DNA of 64,000 bases from Maribacter zhoushanensis (GTDB lineage: Bacteria > Bacteroidota > Bacteroidia > Flavobacteriales > Flavobacteriaceae), in contig NZ_JARKMR010000006.1 of the NCBI RefSeq assembly GCF_029350975.1, positions 62,001 to 126,000 on the forward strand, written 5' to 3'. Below, piece by piece: positions 34,326 through 42,458 of this stretch. The position numbers were made by a program, and so were the translations under genes. The notes below the pieces were generated by a model. That model saw only the letters and a list, made by a program, of their open reading frames with translations. It had not been told where the DNA came from and searched no databases. Within the stretch, counting starts at the first letter, position 1. Each line of letters opens with the position of its first letter.

Positions 34326-35510
34326 TTATGCTAACTTAAAATAATCTATATATGTGTTCAAATCTTTATCGCCACGACCAGAAAGGCTAATAACCACCAC
34401 ATCATCTGGTTTGAATTTTTTATGTTCAAAAATTGCAAATGCATGTCCCGTTTCAATAGCAGGAATAATACCTTCTAATTGTGAAAGTTCCAATCCGGCA
34501 GCCATAGCTTCATCATCTGTTGCCGAATAAAATTCTGCACGACCAGATTTGTAAAGATGTGAATGCATAGGACCAACGCCAGGGTAATCTAATCCGGCAG
34601 AAATAGAGTAGGGTTCTGTAATTTGACCGTCTGTCGTTTGCATCAACATAGTTTTACAACCGTGAATAATACCAACTTTACCAAGAGCCGAAGTTGCAGC
34701 ACTTTCACCAGAATTTACTCCTTTCCCGGCAGCTTCAACGGCAATAATACCAACCTCAGGTTCATGTAAGAAATGATAATATGTACCGGCGGCATTACTG
34801 CCACCACCAATACAAGCCACTACATAATCAGGATTTTCGCGCCCCTCTTTCTCTTTTAGTTGCCATTTTATCTCTTCTGATATTATAGACTGAAAACGAG
34901 TAACCATGTCTGGGTAAGGATGCGGGCCAATGGCTGAACCAATAATGTAATGTGTATCTACAGGATTGTTGATCCAATCTCTAATAGCTTCATTGGTTGC
35001 ATCTTTAAGAGTTCTGCTCCCAGATTTTGCAGGTCTTACTTCAGCGCCTAGCATTTTCATACGGGCAACATTAGGAGCTTGACGGGCAATATCAATTTCA
35101 CCCATGTAAACGATACATTCCATACCCATTAAAGCACAGACCGTAGCAGTTGCAACACCGTGTTGACCTGCACCGGTTTCGGCAATAATTCTAGTTTTGC
35201 CCAATTTTTGGGCCATTAAAATTTGACCAATGGTATTGTTGACCTTATGGGCTCCAGTATGGTTTAAATCTTCTCTTTTTAAATATATTTTGCAACCGTG
35301 TTTTTCAGAAAGGCGTTTTGCAAAATATAGGGGAGAGGGTCTACCTACATAGTCTTTTAAAAGCTGATTGAATTCTTTTTGAAAAGAATCTTCATACATC
35401 AGTTTTAAATAATTTTGTCGTAGCTCTTCAACGTTTGGGTACAACATCTCAGGTATATAGGCACCACCAAATTCTCCGTAGTACCCTTTTTCGTCAGCAT
35501 TATAATTCAT
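34326..35510 (-). CDS. trpB: Tryptophan synthase beta subunit
   Basis: PLP enzyme that condenses indole with serine to tryptophan. Length 394 residues. The PLP-binding Lys is residue 89 in [11 protein letters not shown]; the phosphate loop is [10 protein letters not shown], and the catalytic Glu lies in AETGAGQHG. This is the standard TrpB1 type that pairs with TrpA. Its ATG overlaps the trpF stop by 4 bases (ATGA), a coupling signal. Confidence 0.97.
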   Translation of the reverse strand: MNYNADEKGYYGEFGGAYIPEMLYPNVEELRQNYLKLMYEDSFQKEFNQLLKDYVGRPSPLYFAKRLSEKHGCKIYLKREDLNHTGAHKVNNTIGQILMAQKLGKTRIIAETGAGQHGVATATVCALMGMECIVYMGEIDIARQAPNVARMKMLGAEVRPAKSGSRTLKDATNEAIRDWINNPVDTHYIIGSAIGPHPYPDMVTRFQSIISEEIKWQLKEKEGRENPDYVVACIGGGSNAAGTYYHFLHEPEVGIIAVEAAGKGVNSGESAATSALGKVGIIHGCKTMLMQTTDGQITEPYSISAGLDYPGVGPMHSHLYKSGRAEFYSATDDEAMAAGLELSQLEGIIPAIETGHAFAIFEHKKFKPDDVVVISLSGRGDKDLNTYIDYFKLA

Positions 35511-36133
35511 AGCGCTTCTTTAAACTTTTGTAATTCTTCAATATTTTTCAAGCCTGGTTCTATTTCAAAAGAGCTATTCACATCAATGGCATAGCAATAT
35601 TTAGATTCAGGCGTTTTCATAAACTCATTAATCTTGTTCAGATTATTTAAACCAATACCACCGCTTAGAAAGAAAGGTTTTGTGGATGGGTAATTTTTTA
35701 AAACAGACCAGTTAAAGGTGTATCCGTTGCCGCCAGGTAATTTTCCCTTAGTGTCAAAGAGAAAATAGTGGCACACATTTTCATAGGGTTTCAATACATC
35801 AAAATCAAATTCGTCTTTTATGGAGAACACTTTTATGATGTCTACTTTATGATTTAATTTTTTTAATTCAGTTGCAATTTTAGTGCAATATTCTGGACTC
35901 TCATGGCCATGTAATTGTAACCCTTGTAACTGGTGTTTACTAACCATATCAATGATATAATCAAATTCCGCATCAACAAAGACCCCAACTTTACTGATTG
36001 TATGTGGAAGTTCAGGAGTCTCACCTTTAAAAAATCGAGATGAAGGTTCCCAGAAAATAAAGCCTAAATAGTCTGGTCGCAATTGTGCGACTTCAGTTGT
36101 ATTCAGTTTCATTCCACAAATTTTAAGCTTCAT
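35507..36133 (-). CDS. trpF: Phosphoribosylanthranilate isomerase
   Basis: Amadori isomerase of tryptophan synthesis, 208 residues. The N-terminal KICGMK carries the catalytic Cys; GVFVDAEF and the C-terminal [11 protein letters not shown] (phosphate site) are present, and AIDVNSSFE holds the conserved Asp and Ser segment. The start codon shares one base with the trpC stop (TAATG), indicating translational coupling. It is separate from trpC, unlike the fused enzyme of E. coli. Confidence 0.95.
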   Translation of the reverse strand: MKLKICGMKLNTTEVAQLRPDYLGFIFWEPSSRFFKGETPELPHTISKVGVFVDAEFDYIIDMVSKHQLQGLQLHGHESPEYCTKIATELKKLNHKVDIIKVFSIKDEFDFDVLKPYENVCHYFLFDTKGKLPGGNGYTFNWSVLKNYPSTKPFFLSGGIGLNNLNKINEFMKTPESKYCYAIDVNSSFEIEPGLKNIEELQKFKEAL

Positions 36134-36918
36134 TAGTTCTTAAGGTTTTTAATGAATTCAATAGCACTTTTACCAGGATTATCAGTTTTCATAAAGTTCT
36201 CACCTATTAAAAAGCCCTCATAACCATAAGGTTTTAATTCTTTAATAGCTTCAACAGAACTTATTCCGCTTTCAGAAACCTTTACAAAATCATCTGGAAT
36301 CAATTTTGATAGCAATTTACTTGTATCTAAACTCACCTCAAAAGTCTTCAGGTTTCTATTATTTACACCTAACATATCTAAACTTGGCATAATAGATTTA
36401 TGAAGTTCAGCTTCATTATGAACTTCTAACAATACATCTAAGCCTAAGCTTTTTGCCAATTCAGAATACGTCTTAATTTCTTGTTTCGTTAATATGGCAG
36501 CGATAAGTAAAATAACATCTGCACCATTAGCTTTAGCTTCAATAATTTGATATTCGCTAATAATAAACTCTTTACGAAGTAAAGGAAGTTGAGCAGATGC
36601 ACGGGCTAAAATTAAATCTTCAATAGAGCCGCCAAAATATTTAATATCTGTAAGTACGCTCATACCGCAAACACCAGCTTTTTCATAACCTTTGGCAACT
36701 TGCCCAACATTAGCATTTTGGTTGATGCTTTCTTTAGATGGAGATCTGCGTTTAAATTCAGAAATAATTCCTGTATCACTATTTTTAAGTGCTTGAGCCA
36801 AAGAAATTGTTTTTCTTTCAAAAAGCACAGAAGCCTCATGTTGAGAAACGGGTATAATCGACTTCTTTAAATCGACCTCTTTACGTTTGTCAGCTACTAT
36901 TTTATCTAAAATATTCAT
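36133..36918 (-). CDS. trpC: Indole-3-glycerol phosphate synthase
   Basis: Closes the indole ring from the anthranilate-derived ribulotide. A TIM barrel of 261 residues. Catalytic stretches include ISEFKRRSPSK (Lys), LRKEFIISEYQI, LLEVHNEAEL (Glu) and LGVNNRNLKTF, ending with the phosphate-binding GFLIGENFM. The gene lies 45 bases after trpD; the gap contains a small TCTCGT/ACGAGA hairpin (36939-36954). Confidence 0.96.
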   Translation of the reverse strand: MNILDKIVADKRKEVDLKKSIIPVSQHEASVLFERKTISLAQALKNSDTGIISEFKRRSPSKESINQNANVGQVAKGYEKAGVCGMSVLTDIKYFGGSIEDLILARASAQLPLLRKEFIISEYQIIEAKANGADVILLIAAILTKQEIKTYSELAKSLGLDVLLEVHNEAELHKSIMPSLDMLGVNNRNLKTFEVSLDTSKLLSKLIPDDFVKVSESGISSVEAIKELKPYGYEGFLIGENFMKTDNPGKSAIEFIKNLKN

Positions 36919-36963
36919 ATACTAATTGTTCTTTGCCATCTCGTTATTACGAGACACGAAGCT

Positions 36964-37959
36964 TTAATTTTTACTCAGTTCCTGTATTTTTTTCAAAGCA
37001 GTTAATCCGTGTCCACCTAGTAAAGATTCTTTAGCTTTTTCAAACCCTTCAAGAGGAGTAAGGTTCTTTACTGTAGCAATTGCAATACCTGCATTGGCAC
37101 ACACTACATTATTTTGCGGCTCAGTACCTTTACCTTGTAAAACATTAAGGAATATTTGCGCCGAAGTAACAATAGAATCTCCACCAACAATATCACTTTG
37201 CTTTATTTGATTTACACCAAAATCAGATGGTTTTAGCATGCTTTCAGTATGATTAGAAATGGTTTTGGTATTTCCTGTAAGGGAAATTTCATCATAACCA
37301 TCTAATGCATGAAGAACAGTAAAGTTTTTATCGGTTTTCTGATACAGATATCCGTACATGCGAGCTAATTCTAAATTGAAAACACCCACCATTTGGTTTT
37401 TAGGAAAAGCAGGATTTACCATAGGACCTAACATATTAAAGAATGTCTTTACCGCTAAATCTTTACGAATAGGAGCTACATTTTTCATAGCAGGGTGAAA
37501 TAGGGGAGCGTGCAATACACAAATACCAGCTTCTTCAATACATTTTTCTAAGAAACCTGCATCATTACTAAATTTTATCCCTAAAAATTCCATCACATTA
37601 CTACTACCACATTTAGAAGATACCCCGTAATTACCATGCTTAGTAACTTTAATGCCCGCACCAGCGGTAACAAAAGAAGAAAGTGTAGAGATATTGAAGG
37701 TGTCTTTACCGTCACCCCCTGTACCACAAAGGTCAATAGGGTTGTAGGTAGATAAATCTACCGCCAAACATAGATCAAGCAATGCGTCTCTAAATCCTTC
37801 AAGTTCCTCTATGGTAATACTACGCATCATATATACGGTTAAAAATGCAGCAATCTGACTAGTGTTGTAATCACCTTTGGCAATATTTACCAAAATGCGT
37901 TTAGCATCTTCCTTAGAAAGTATTTCGTGATTTATAAGTTTATTTAATGTCTCTTTCAT
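36964..37959 (-). CDS. trpD: Anthranilate phosphoribosyltransferase
   Basis: Transfers phosphoribose from PRPP to anthranilate. Length 331 residues. The PRPP site is DLCGTGGDGKDTFNIST, with KHGNYGVSSKCGSSNVME and the later LGPMVNPA typical of the family. It is not fused to trpG. A 70-base gap separates it from trpG; no terminator is seen there. Confidence 0.96.
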   Translation of the reverse strand: MKETLNKLINHEILSKEDAKRILVNIAKGDYNTSQIAAFLTVYMMRSITIEELEGFRDALLDLCLAVDLSTYNPIDLCGTGGDGKDTFNISTLSSFVTAGAGIKVTKHGNYGVSSKCGSSNVMEFLGIKFSNDAGFLEKCIEEAGICVLHAPLFHPAMKNVAPIRKDLAVKTFFNMLGPMVNPAFPKNQMVGVFNLELARMYGYLYQKTDKNFTVLHALDGYDEISLTGNTKTISNHTESMLKPSDFGVNQIKQSDIVGGDSIVTSAQIFLNVLQGKGTEPQNNVVCANAGIAIATVKNLTPLEGFEKAKESLLGGHGLTALKKIQELSKN

Positions 37960-38029
37960 TTTTTAAAGTATTACCTAGTTCGTATTGGTACGGCGCAGTC
38001 AATATTGCCCTCGTACTTGATACTTATTA

Positions 38030-38599
38030 CTATGCTTTGGCGTTCAACCAATTCTCTAACATTTTTTTTCCATGTGGTGTAAGAACAGATTCTGGATGAA
38101 ACTGCACGGCACGTACATCATAGGTTTTATGGCGAAGCGACATAATTTGCCCGTTCTCATCAACCGAAGTAGCTTCTAAAACTTCTGGCAAATCAGTATT
38201 AACAACCCATGAATGATATCTGCCTACTTCAATTTCGTTAGGTATATCTTCAAAAATGACATCTTCTTTTGTGATTTTTATCGTCGTAGCAATGCCGTGA
38301 TATACTTTGTCAAGGTTTATTAAGGAACCTCCAAAAACTTCAGCAATAGCCTGTTGTCCTAAACAAACACCAAAGATACTTTTGGTTGGAGCGTATTTTT
38401 CTATAATCTGTTTTAATAAACCAGCTTCATCAGGTATGCCTGGTCCTGGAGAGAGTACAATTTTTTCAAAAGCATCAACCTCTTCAAGGGTAAGTTGGTC
38501 ATTACGTTTTACAATTACTTCACAGCCTAATTCTTCTAAATAATGCACTAGATTGTAAGTGAAACTATCGTAATTATCTATAACTAATATTTTCTTCAT
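38030..38599 (-). CDS. trpG: Anthranilate synthase glutamine amidotransferase subunit
   Basis: Supplies ammonia from glutamine to TrpE. A class I amidotransferase of 189 residues: catalytic Cys79 in FGVCLGQQAIAE, with His168 and Glu170 in VQFHPES. The start is directly after trpE (one base between stop and ATG). In some bacteria the same subunit also serves para-aminobenzoate synthase. Confidence 0.95.
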   Translation of the reverse strand: MKKILVIDNYDSFTYNLVHYLEELGCEVIVKRNDQLTLEEVDAFEKIVLSPGPGIPDEAGLLKQIIEKYAPTKSIFGVCLGQQAIAEVFGGSLINLDKVYHGIATTIKITKEDVIFEDIPNEIEVGRYHSWVVNTDLPEVLEATSVDENGQIMSLRHKTYDVRAVQFHPESVLTPHGKKMLENWLNAKA

Positions 38600-38600
38600 T

Positions 38601-39998
38601 TTAAATGTCTTCAGCTATTTCTAATGCCTTGGTCAAAGCTCCTAGTTTATTGTATGTTTCTTGTAATTCACTTTCAGGGTCTGATGCAGCAACTAATCCG
38701 GCACCGGCCTGATAATGCAATTTGTGATTCTTGCTTAGAAAAGTTCTAATCATAATGGCATGATTGAAGTTTCCGGAAAAATCCATAAAACCTATAGCTC
38801 CGCCATAATAACCACGACTGGTTTTTTCATATTTTTCAATAAGTTGCATTGCCATGTGTTTTGGCGCACCGCTTAATGTACCGGCAGGAAAAGTATCTGC
38901 AACCACTTTCATGGTAGGTATATCACTTTTCTTCATTCCGGTAACCTTAGAAACCAAGTGTATTACATGAGAGAAGAATTGTACCTCTCTATAATTTTCT
39001 ACCTGTACTACACTACCGTTTCTACTAAGGTCGTTACGGGCAAGATCAACTAACATGACATGCTCACTGTTTTCTTTATTGTCCGTTTTCAATTCTTTGG
39101 CAAGTTGAGCATCTTGCTCATCATTTCCGGTTCTTTTAAATGTGCCGGCAATAGGGTGAATTTCAGCCTTGCCTTCACTAACGATTAGTTGGGCTTCTGG
39201 TGAACTCCCAAATATTTTAAAATCACCATAATCAAAATAAAACAAGTATGGAGACGGATTAACAGAACGTAATGCTCTGTACACGTTAAATTCATCACCT
39301 TTAAAACCTTGAGAAAAACGACGGCTTAAAACAAGCTGAAACACATCGCCACGTTGACAGTGTTTTTTAGCTAAGTCTACATGTTCTCTATATTCAGCAT
39401 CTTCTAGGTTAGATTCTCTTTTACCCTCTATTTTAAAATTGTAAGTAGCAAAGTTTCTAATACTTAAAAGTTGTTCTAATTCTGGTATATTATTCTCGGT
39501 ATTATAACAATGTGCAAATAGGTAGGCTTCATTTTTATAATGGTTTATAGCAATGATATTTTGATATACGGCGTAGTAAATATCTGGAATATGAACAGAG
39601 TCATCTTTAACCGAAATATCTACATCTTCAAAATATCGAACAGCATCGTAAGCCATATAGCCAAACAACCCATTGTTAATGAACTTATAGTCATTGTTAT
39701 CTGCCTTAAAAGCTTTACTGAAATTATCTATAATCTCTACAACGTTTGTTTCAGGGGAAATTTTAATTTCTTCGGTAACCCCATCAGGAAATTGTTTAAC
39801 AATGATTTCATTTTCCACTTTAATAGAAGCAATTGGGTTACAGCATATATAGGAGAAGCTATTGTTGTTAGCGTGGTAATCGCTACTTTCTAATAATATA
39901 CTATTAGGAAAACGGTCTCTAATTTTTAAATAAACGCTTACCGGCGTCATAGTGTCGGCAAGAATTTTTTTATGATATGTCTTAAATTGATAGGTCAT
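38601..39998 (-). CDS. trpE: Anthranilate synthase component I
   Basis: Converts chorismate to anthranilate with ammonia from TrpG. Length 465 residues. The chorismate-binding domain is shown by SPEAQLIVSEGKAEIHPIAG, LVDLARNDLSR, and the C-terminal FPAGTLSGAPKHMAMQLI. The N-terminal feedback region contains LLESSDYH (the LLES tryptophan-binding motif), so feedback inhibition by tryptophan is expected. It is the first structural gene of the operon and lies behind the attenuator at 40011-40131. Confidence 0.96.
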   Translation of the reverse strand: MTYQFKTYHKKILADTMTPVSVYLKIRDRFPNSILLESSDYHANNNSFSYICCNPIASIKVENEIIVKQFPDGVTEEIKISPETNVVEIIDNFSKAFKADNNDYKFINNGLFGYMAYDAVRYFEDVDISVKDDSVHIPDIYYAVYQNIIAINHYKNEAYLFAHCYNTENNIPELEQLLSIRNFATYNFKIEGKRESNLEDAEYREHVDLAKKHCQRGDVFQLVLSRRFSQGFKGDEFNVYRALRSVNPSPYLFYFDYGDFKIFGSSPEAQLIVSEGKAEIHPIAGTFKRTGNDEQDAQLAKELKTDNKENSEHVMLVDLARNDLSRNGSVVQVENYREVQFFSHVIHLVSKVTGMKKSDIPTMKVVADTFPAGTLSGAPKHMAMQLIEKYEKTSRGYYGGAIGFMDFSGNFNHAIMIRTFLSKNHKLHYQAGAGLVAASDPESELQETYNKLGALTKALEIAEDI

Positions 39999-40010
39999 AG
40001 CTAATTTTAT

Positions 40011-40045
40011 AAAATAAAGAAGGCTTGTCGTGATGACAAGCCTTT
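40011..40045 (-). terminator. trp attenuator terminator
   Basis: On the minus strand AAGGCTTGTC (40045-40036) pairs perfectly with GACAAGCCTT (40030-40021) around ATCAC, followed by CTTTATTTTAT. It lies between the leader peptide and trpE, so read-through is needed to express the operon. Confidence 0.85.
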
Positions 40046-40080
40046 ATATAGTTTTACTACAATGATGCTTTGCTCACGAT
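40029..40080 (-). promoter_or_regulatory. trp antiterminator pairing
   Basis: Minus-strand 40080-40068 can pair with 40042-40029: TCGTGA with TCACGA, then G-C, CAA with TTG, and GC with GC, a total of 12 pairs interrupted by three single-base bulges. This uses the terminator's 5' arm and loop, so it excludes the terminator. The upstream strand overlaps the leader peptide stop codon. Confidence 0.65.
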
Positions 40081-40131
40081 GTTTTTCGTAAGTTGTTCCA
40101 CCACCAAGTATTTGCGATTAAATTTTTCATT
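40075..40131 (-). CDS. trpL: trp operon leader peptide
   Basis: An 18-residue ORF, MKNLIANTWWWNNLRKTS, with three consecutive Trp codons (TGG at 40107-40099) and a TGA stop at 40077-40075. It starts about 4 bases after the predicted transcription start and 8 bases after the -7 box. Three adjacent Trp codons in such a short ORF, followed by alternative antiterminator and terminator structures and then trpE, is the classical layout of ribosome-mediated attenuation. Ribosome stalling on Trp codons would leave 40080-40068 free for the antiterminator; reaching the stop would cover it. Confidence 0.88.
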
Positions 40132-40138
40132 GAGCATC

Positions 40139-40169
40139 AAATATAAAAAGGAAATTTAAACTTTCAAAC
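40139..40169 (-). promoter_or_regulatory. trp operon promoter
   Basis: Minus-strand TTTG (40169-40166), exactly 19 nt, then TATATTTG (40146-40139): a perfect Bacteroidota consensus. The start site falls near 40135, just before the leader peptide ATG at 40131. Confidence 0.8.
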
Positions 40170-40180
40170 TTTACTTTGTC

Positions 40181-40221
40181 AAAAATAAAAATCCCTTTGA
40201 ATATATCTCAAAGGGATTTTA
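40181..40221 (-). terminator. Rho-independent terminator of the marR-yceI operon
   Basis: A perfect 13-bp stem (40189-40201 with 40209-40221) with a 7-nt loop is followed on the minus strand by a T-rich run. It isolates the trp promoter from the upstream operon. Confidence 0.85.
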
Positions 40222-40252
40222 AATTGTTGTAATATGATTCTTTTAGAAGATT

Positions 40253-40834
40253 CTATAGTGCTAAATCTACTACCAAATCAAAATCATCATAAATAGCTTT
40301 GTCTCCTAAATTATCAAAGAAGCTTCCTGAACCATACTTAATATCAAATTTAGTTCTGTCAACTTTTAAGGTTGCGGTAGCCTTGTTTTCAAACATAGAA
40401 ACTACAAGTGTAACAGGCTTTGTAATACCTTTAATAGTTAAGTCTCCGGTTACAGTATATGAATTGTCGTTCATAGCTTTAACAGAAGTAAAAACTAATT
40501 TAGAAGTAGGGTTATTTTCAACACCAAAGAAATCTGCAGATTGTAAATGACCTTCTAACTTTTCTTTTCCTTGACCTGCTTGTAAATCTGAACAAGAAAT
40601 GGAAGTCATATCAATTACAAACTCGCCACCAATTAATTTCTTGCCTTTCATTTCTAAATGACCAGATTTCAGATTGATAGTTCCTTCATGAGAACCTGTA
40701 ACTTTATAACCTTTCCAAGTAACGGTGCTCTCACTAACTTTTACTTCTTTTTTTTCTGACTCAATAGGGGTAGAAGCGGTTGCTGTATATCCGAAAACGG
40801 CAACGAATACTAAACTTAATAATGATTTTTTCAT
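40253..40834 (-). CDS. YceI family protein
   Basis: A 193-residue periplasmic protein with a signal peptide (LLSLVFVAVFGYTATAST) and the YceI lipocalin-like fold: STVTWKGYKVTGSHEGTI, then GKEKLEGHLQSADFFGVENN, then VTGDLTIKGITKPVTL. YceI proteins bind polyisoprenoids in structural studies; the physiological role is unclear. It is the last gene after marR and a nitroreductase, and a terminator follows. Confidence 0.93.
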   Translation of the reverse strand: MKKSLLSLVFVAVFGYTATASTPIESEKKEVKVSESTVTWKGYKVTGSHEGTINLKSGHLEMKGKKLIGGEFVIDMTSISCSDLQAGQGKEKLEGHLQSADFFGVENNPTSKLVFTSVKAMNDNSYTVTGDLTIKGITKPVTLVVSMFENKATATLKVDRTKFDIKYGSGSFFDNLGDKAIYDDFDLVVDLAL

Positions 40835-40864
40835 GTGTCTAATTTTAAAATGATTGTGTTTAAT

Positions 40865-41497
40865 TTATATATGTGTAATTATTTGTTCTTTTGAATATCT
40901 TACTTTAGGGTAATTTTGAGTCTCGTCTTCAGAAGATCTGTAGCCAACGGCTAAAACAACTGCAGCATTTAAACCTTTATCGCTAAGACCTAAAATTTCA
41001 CTGTACTGCTCTTTGTCAAAGCCTTCCATAGGGCAAGTATCTATTTTGATTTCTGCCGCAACCGTCATTAAATTGCCTAAAACAATATATGCCTGGTTTG
41101 ATGTCCATAAGTTTTTTTGGGCATCTGGTAAATCTAATAAAGTTGATTTCATAGTCTGTGAAAAACCTTCTAAATCATCTTTAGATAAACCACGAATTGC
41201 CATGATATTTTGAATATAATCATCTATCATGGTACCATCAAAAGTAGGTTTATTAGCTAAAACAATGATATGGGAAGCATCTGTTATTTGTGGTTGGTCA
41301 TAAGAAGCTTTTCTTAGTTGAGTTCTTATATCCGCGTTTTCAATAACGTATATGTGGTAAGGTTGAAGACCGTATGAAGAAGCTGTTAATCTTGCAGCTT
41401 CTAGTAAAGTATTTAAATTCTCGCTGCTCACTTTTTTAGAGCTATCGAATTTTTTAGTGGCATAGCGCCAGTTTAAATTATCTAGTAATGTGTTCAT
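40865..41497 (-). CDS. Nitroreductase family NAD(P)H-dependent oxidoreductase
   Basis: A 210-residue flavoprotein of the NfsB type. Family landmarks are the N-terminal WRYATKKFDSSKKV (FMN phosphate-binding Arg and Lys), LTASSYGLQPYHIYVI, and the C-terminal GLNAAVVLAVGYRSSED. Such enzymes reduce quinones, nitroaromatics or other electrophiles. The gap of 9 bases to marR upstream and 30 bases to yceI downstream supports one operon. Control by the MarR protein is inferred. Confidence 0.92.
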   Translation of the reverse strand: MNTLLDNLNWRYATKKFDSSKKVSSENLNTLLEAARLTASSYGLQPYHIYVIENADIRTQLRKASYDQPQITDASHIIVLANKPTFDGTMIDDYIQNIMAIRGLSKDDLEGFSQTMKSTLLDLPDAQKNLWTSNQAYIVLGNLMTVAAEIKIDTCPMEGFDKEQYSEILGLSDKGLNAAVVLAVGYRSSEDETQNYPKVRYSKEQIITHI

Positions 41498-41506
41498 TTA
41501 TTTTAC

Positions 41507-41953
41507 TTAAAATTTATTTAATAGTTCATTAAGTTCATGTAGTTCTGTCTTGTCAAAATTTTTAAGTATTCTCTTTTCGGCTTCAAAAAGTATTCCATCA
41601 ATTTTATTTAGTATGTTTAAACCTCCCTCTGTAATTACAATTTCAACTTTGCGCCTGTTTTTTAAACAGACGGTTCTATTGACAAAACCCTTTAATATTA
41701 ATTTATCGACTAGGCGAGTGGTATTACTCATTTTAGTTACCATTCTTTCGTTGATAGTAGAAAGATTTGCTGGTTTGCCATTTTGACCTCTAAGAATTCT
41801 TAAAACATTAAATTGTTGAATAGAGATATCAAAAGGTTTAAGTACCGTTGCTATTTCTTCGTCAATTTTATTAACAACCAAGGCTAAGTGAATAAGCGTC
41901 CGTTTTTCTAACGGCATCTGCTGGTTGGTTTTAATAATCTCTTCTACATTCAT
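41507..41953 (-). CDS. MarR family transcriptional regulator
   Basis: A 148-residue winged-helix regulator: the recognition region is NLSTINERMVTKMSNTTRLVDKLILKGFVNR, and the wing follows with CLKNRRKVEIVITEGG. The dimerisation helices lie at both ends. No conserved redox Cys at the OhrR position is seen near the N-terminus, so the inducer is unknown. It heads the operon with the nitroreductase and yceI genes, and palindromic sequences overlap its promoter, which suggests autorepression. Confidence 0.92.
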   Translation of the reverse strand: MNVEEIIKTNQQMPLEKRTLIHLALVVNKIDEEIATVLKPFDISIQQFNVLRILRGQNGKPANLSTINERMVTKMSNTTRLVDKLILKGFVNRTVCLKNRRKVEIVITEGGLNILNKIDGILFEAEKRILKNFDKTELHELNELLNKF

Positions 41954-41955
41954 GT

Positions 41956-41983
41956 TTGTACAATAATTGTATATACAAATGTA
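41956..41983 (-). promoter_or_regulatory. marR promoter with overlapping palindromic operator
   Basis: Minus-strand -7 box TACATTTG lies at 41983-41976. Overlapping it and the start region are TACAAT-A-ATTGTA (41959-41971) and TTGTATATACAA (41967-41978), both perfect palindromes of the type bound by MarR/OhrR dimers. No clear -33 element is seen. Confidence 0.6.
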
Positions 41984-42092
41984 TGTTTATTTTTAGTATT
42001 TCACTTTATGTGTAGATTAAAAATTTGTTAAATTCGTAAGTAGTAATAGAATAAAGAAAAATCGATTAATTTTACTACTTATAATATATACT

Positions 42093-42401
42093 ATGGCAGA
42101 TTTATCACAACAAGATTGGGAAGAGCAGTTAGAGAAAGATTCTAATGCAGTAATTTTAGATGTAAGAACAGAAGAAGAAATAGAGGATGGGATCATACCT
42201 AATGCTTTAAATATTGATATTTATAAAGGACCTGAGTTTGTAGCAGAACTTGAGAAACTTGATAAAACTAAAAATTATTACGTGTATTGTAGATCAGGTG
42301 CCAGAAGTGGTCAAGCATGTGCAATTATGAATAACCTAGGTTTTGACAAGACATTTAACCTTCAAGGAGGATTTATGAATTGGGAAGGCGAAACAGCATA
42401 A
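42093..42401 (+). CDS. Rhodanese-like domain protein
   Basis: A 102-residue single rhodanese domain. The active-site loop is YCRSGARS with the catalytic Cys, preceded by VILDVRTEEEIEDG and followed by LQGGFMNWEGE. Single-domain rhodaneses carry sulfane sulfur; no partner is evident nearby. It has no signal peptide, so it is cytosolic. A terminator follows. Confidence 0.93.
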   Translation: MADLSQQDWEEQLEKDSNAVILDVRTEEEIEDGIIPNALNIDIYKGPEFVAELEKLDKTKNYYVYCRSGARSGQACAIMNNLGFDKTFNLQGGFMNWEGETA

Positions 42402-42424
42402 TTTCATTTCTTTTTAAAAAAATG

Positions 42425-42448
42425 ACCCGCTTAACGGCGGGTTTTTTA
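42425..42448 (+). terminator. Rho-independent terminator
   Basis: ACCCGC (42425-42430) pairs with GCGGGT (42437-42442) and a T-run follows. It ends the rhodanese gene transcript. Confidence 0.75.
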
Positions 42449-42458
42449 TTTTTATATA

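Noticed and set aside
40064-40140. A second perfect 7-bp pairing near the trp leader, TGATGCT (40140-40134) with AGCATCA (40070-40064) on the minus strand, as a possible protector helix.
   Set aside because: TGATGCT overlaps the -7 box and would mostly not be transcribed, so it cannot be part of the leader RNA.
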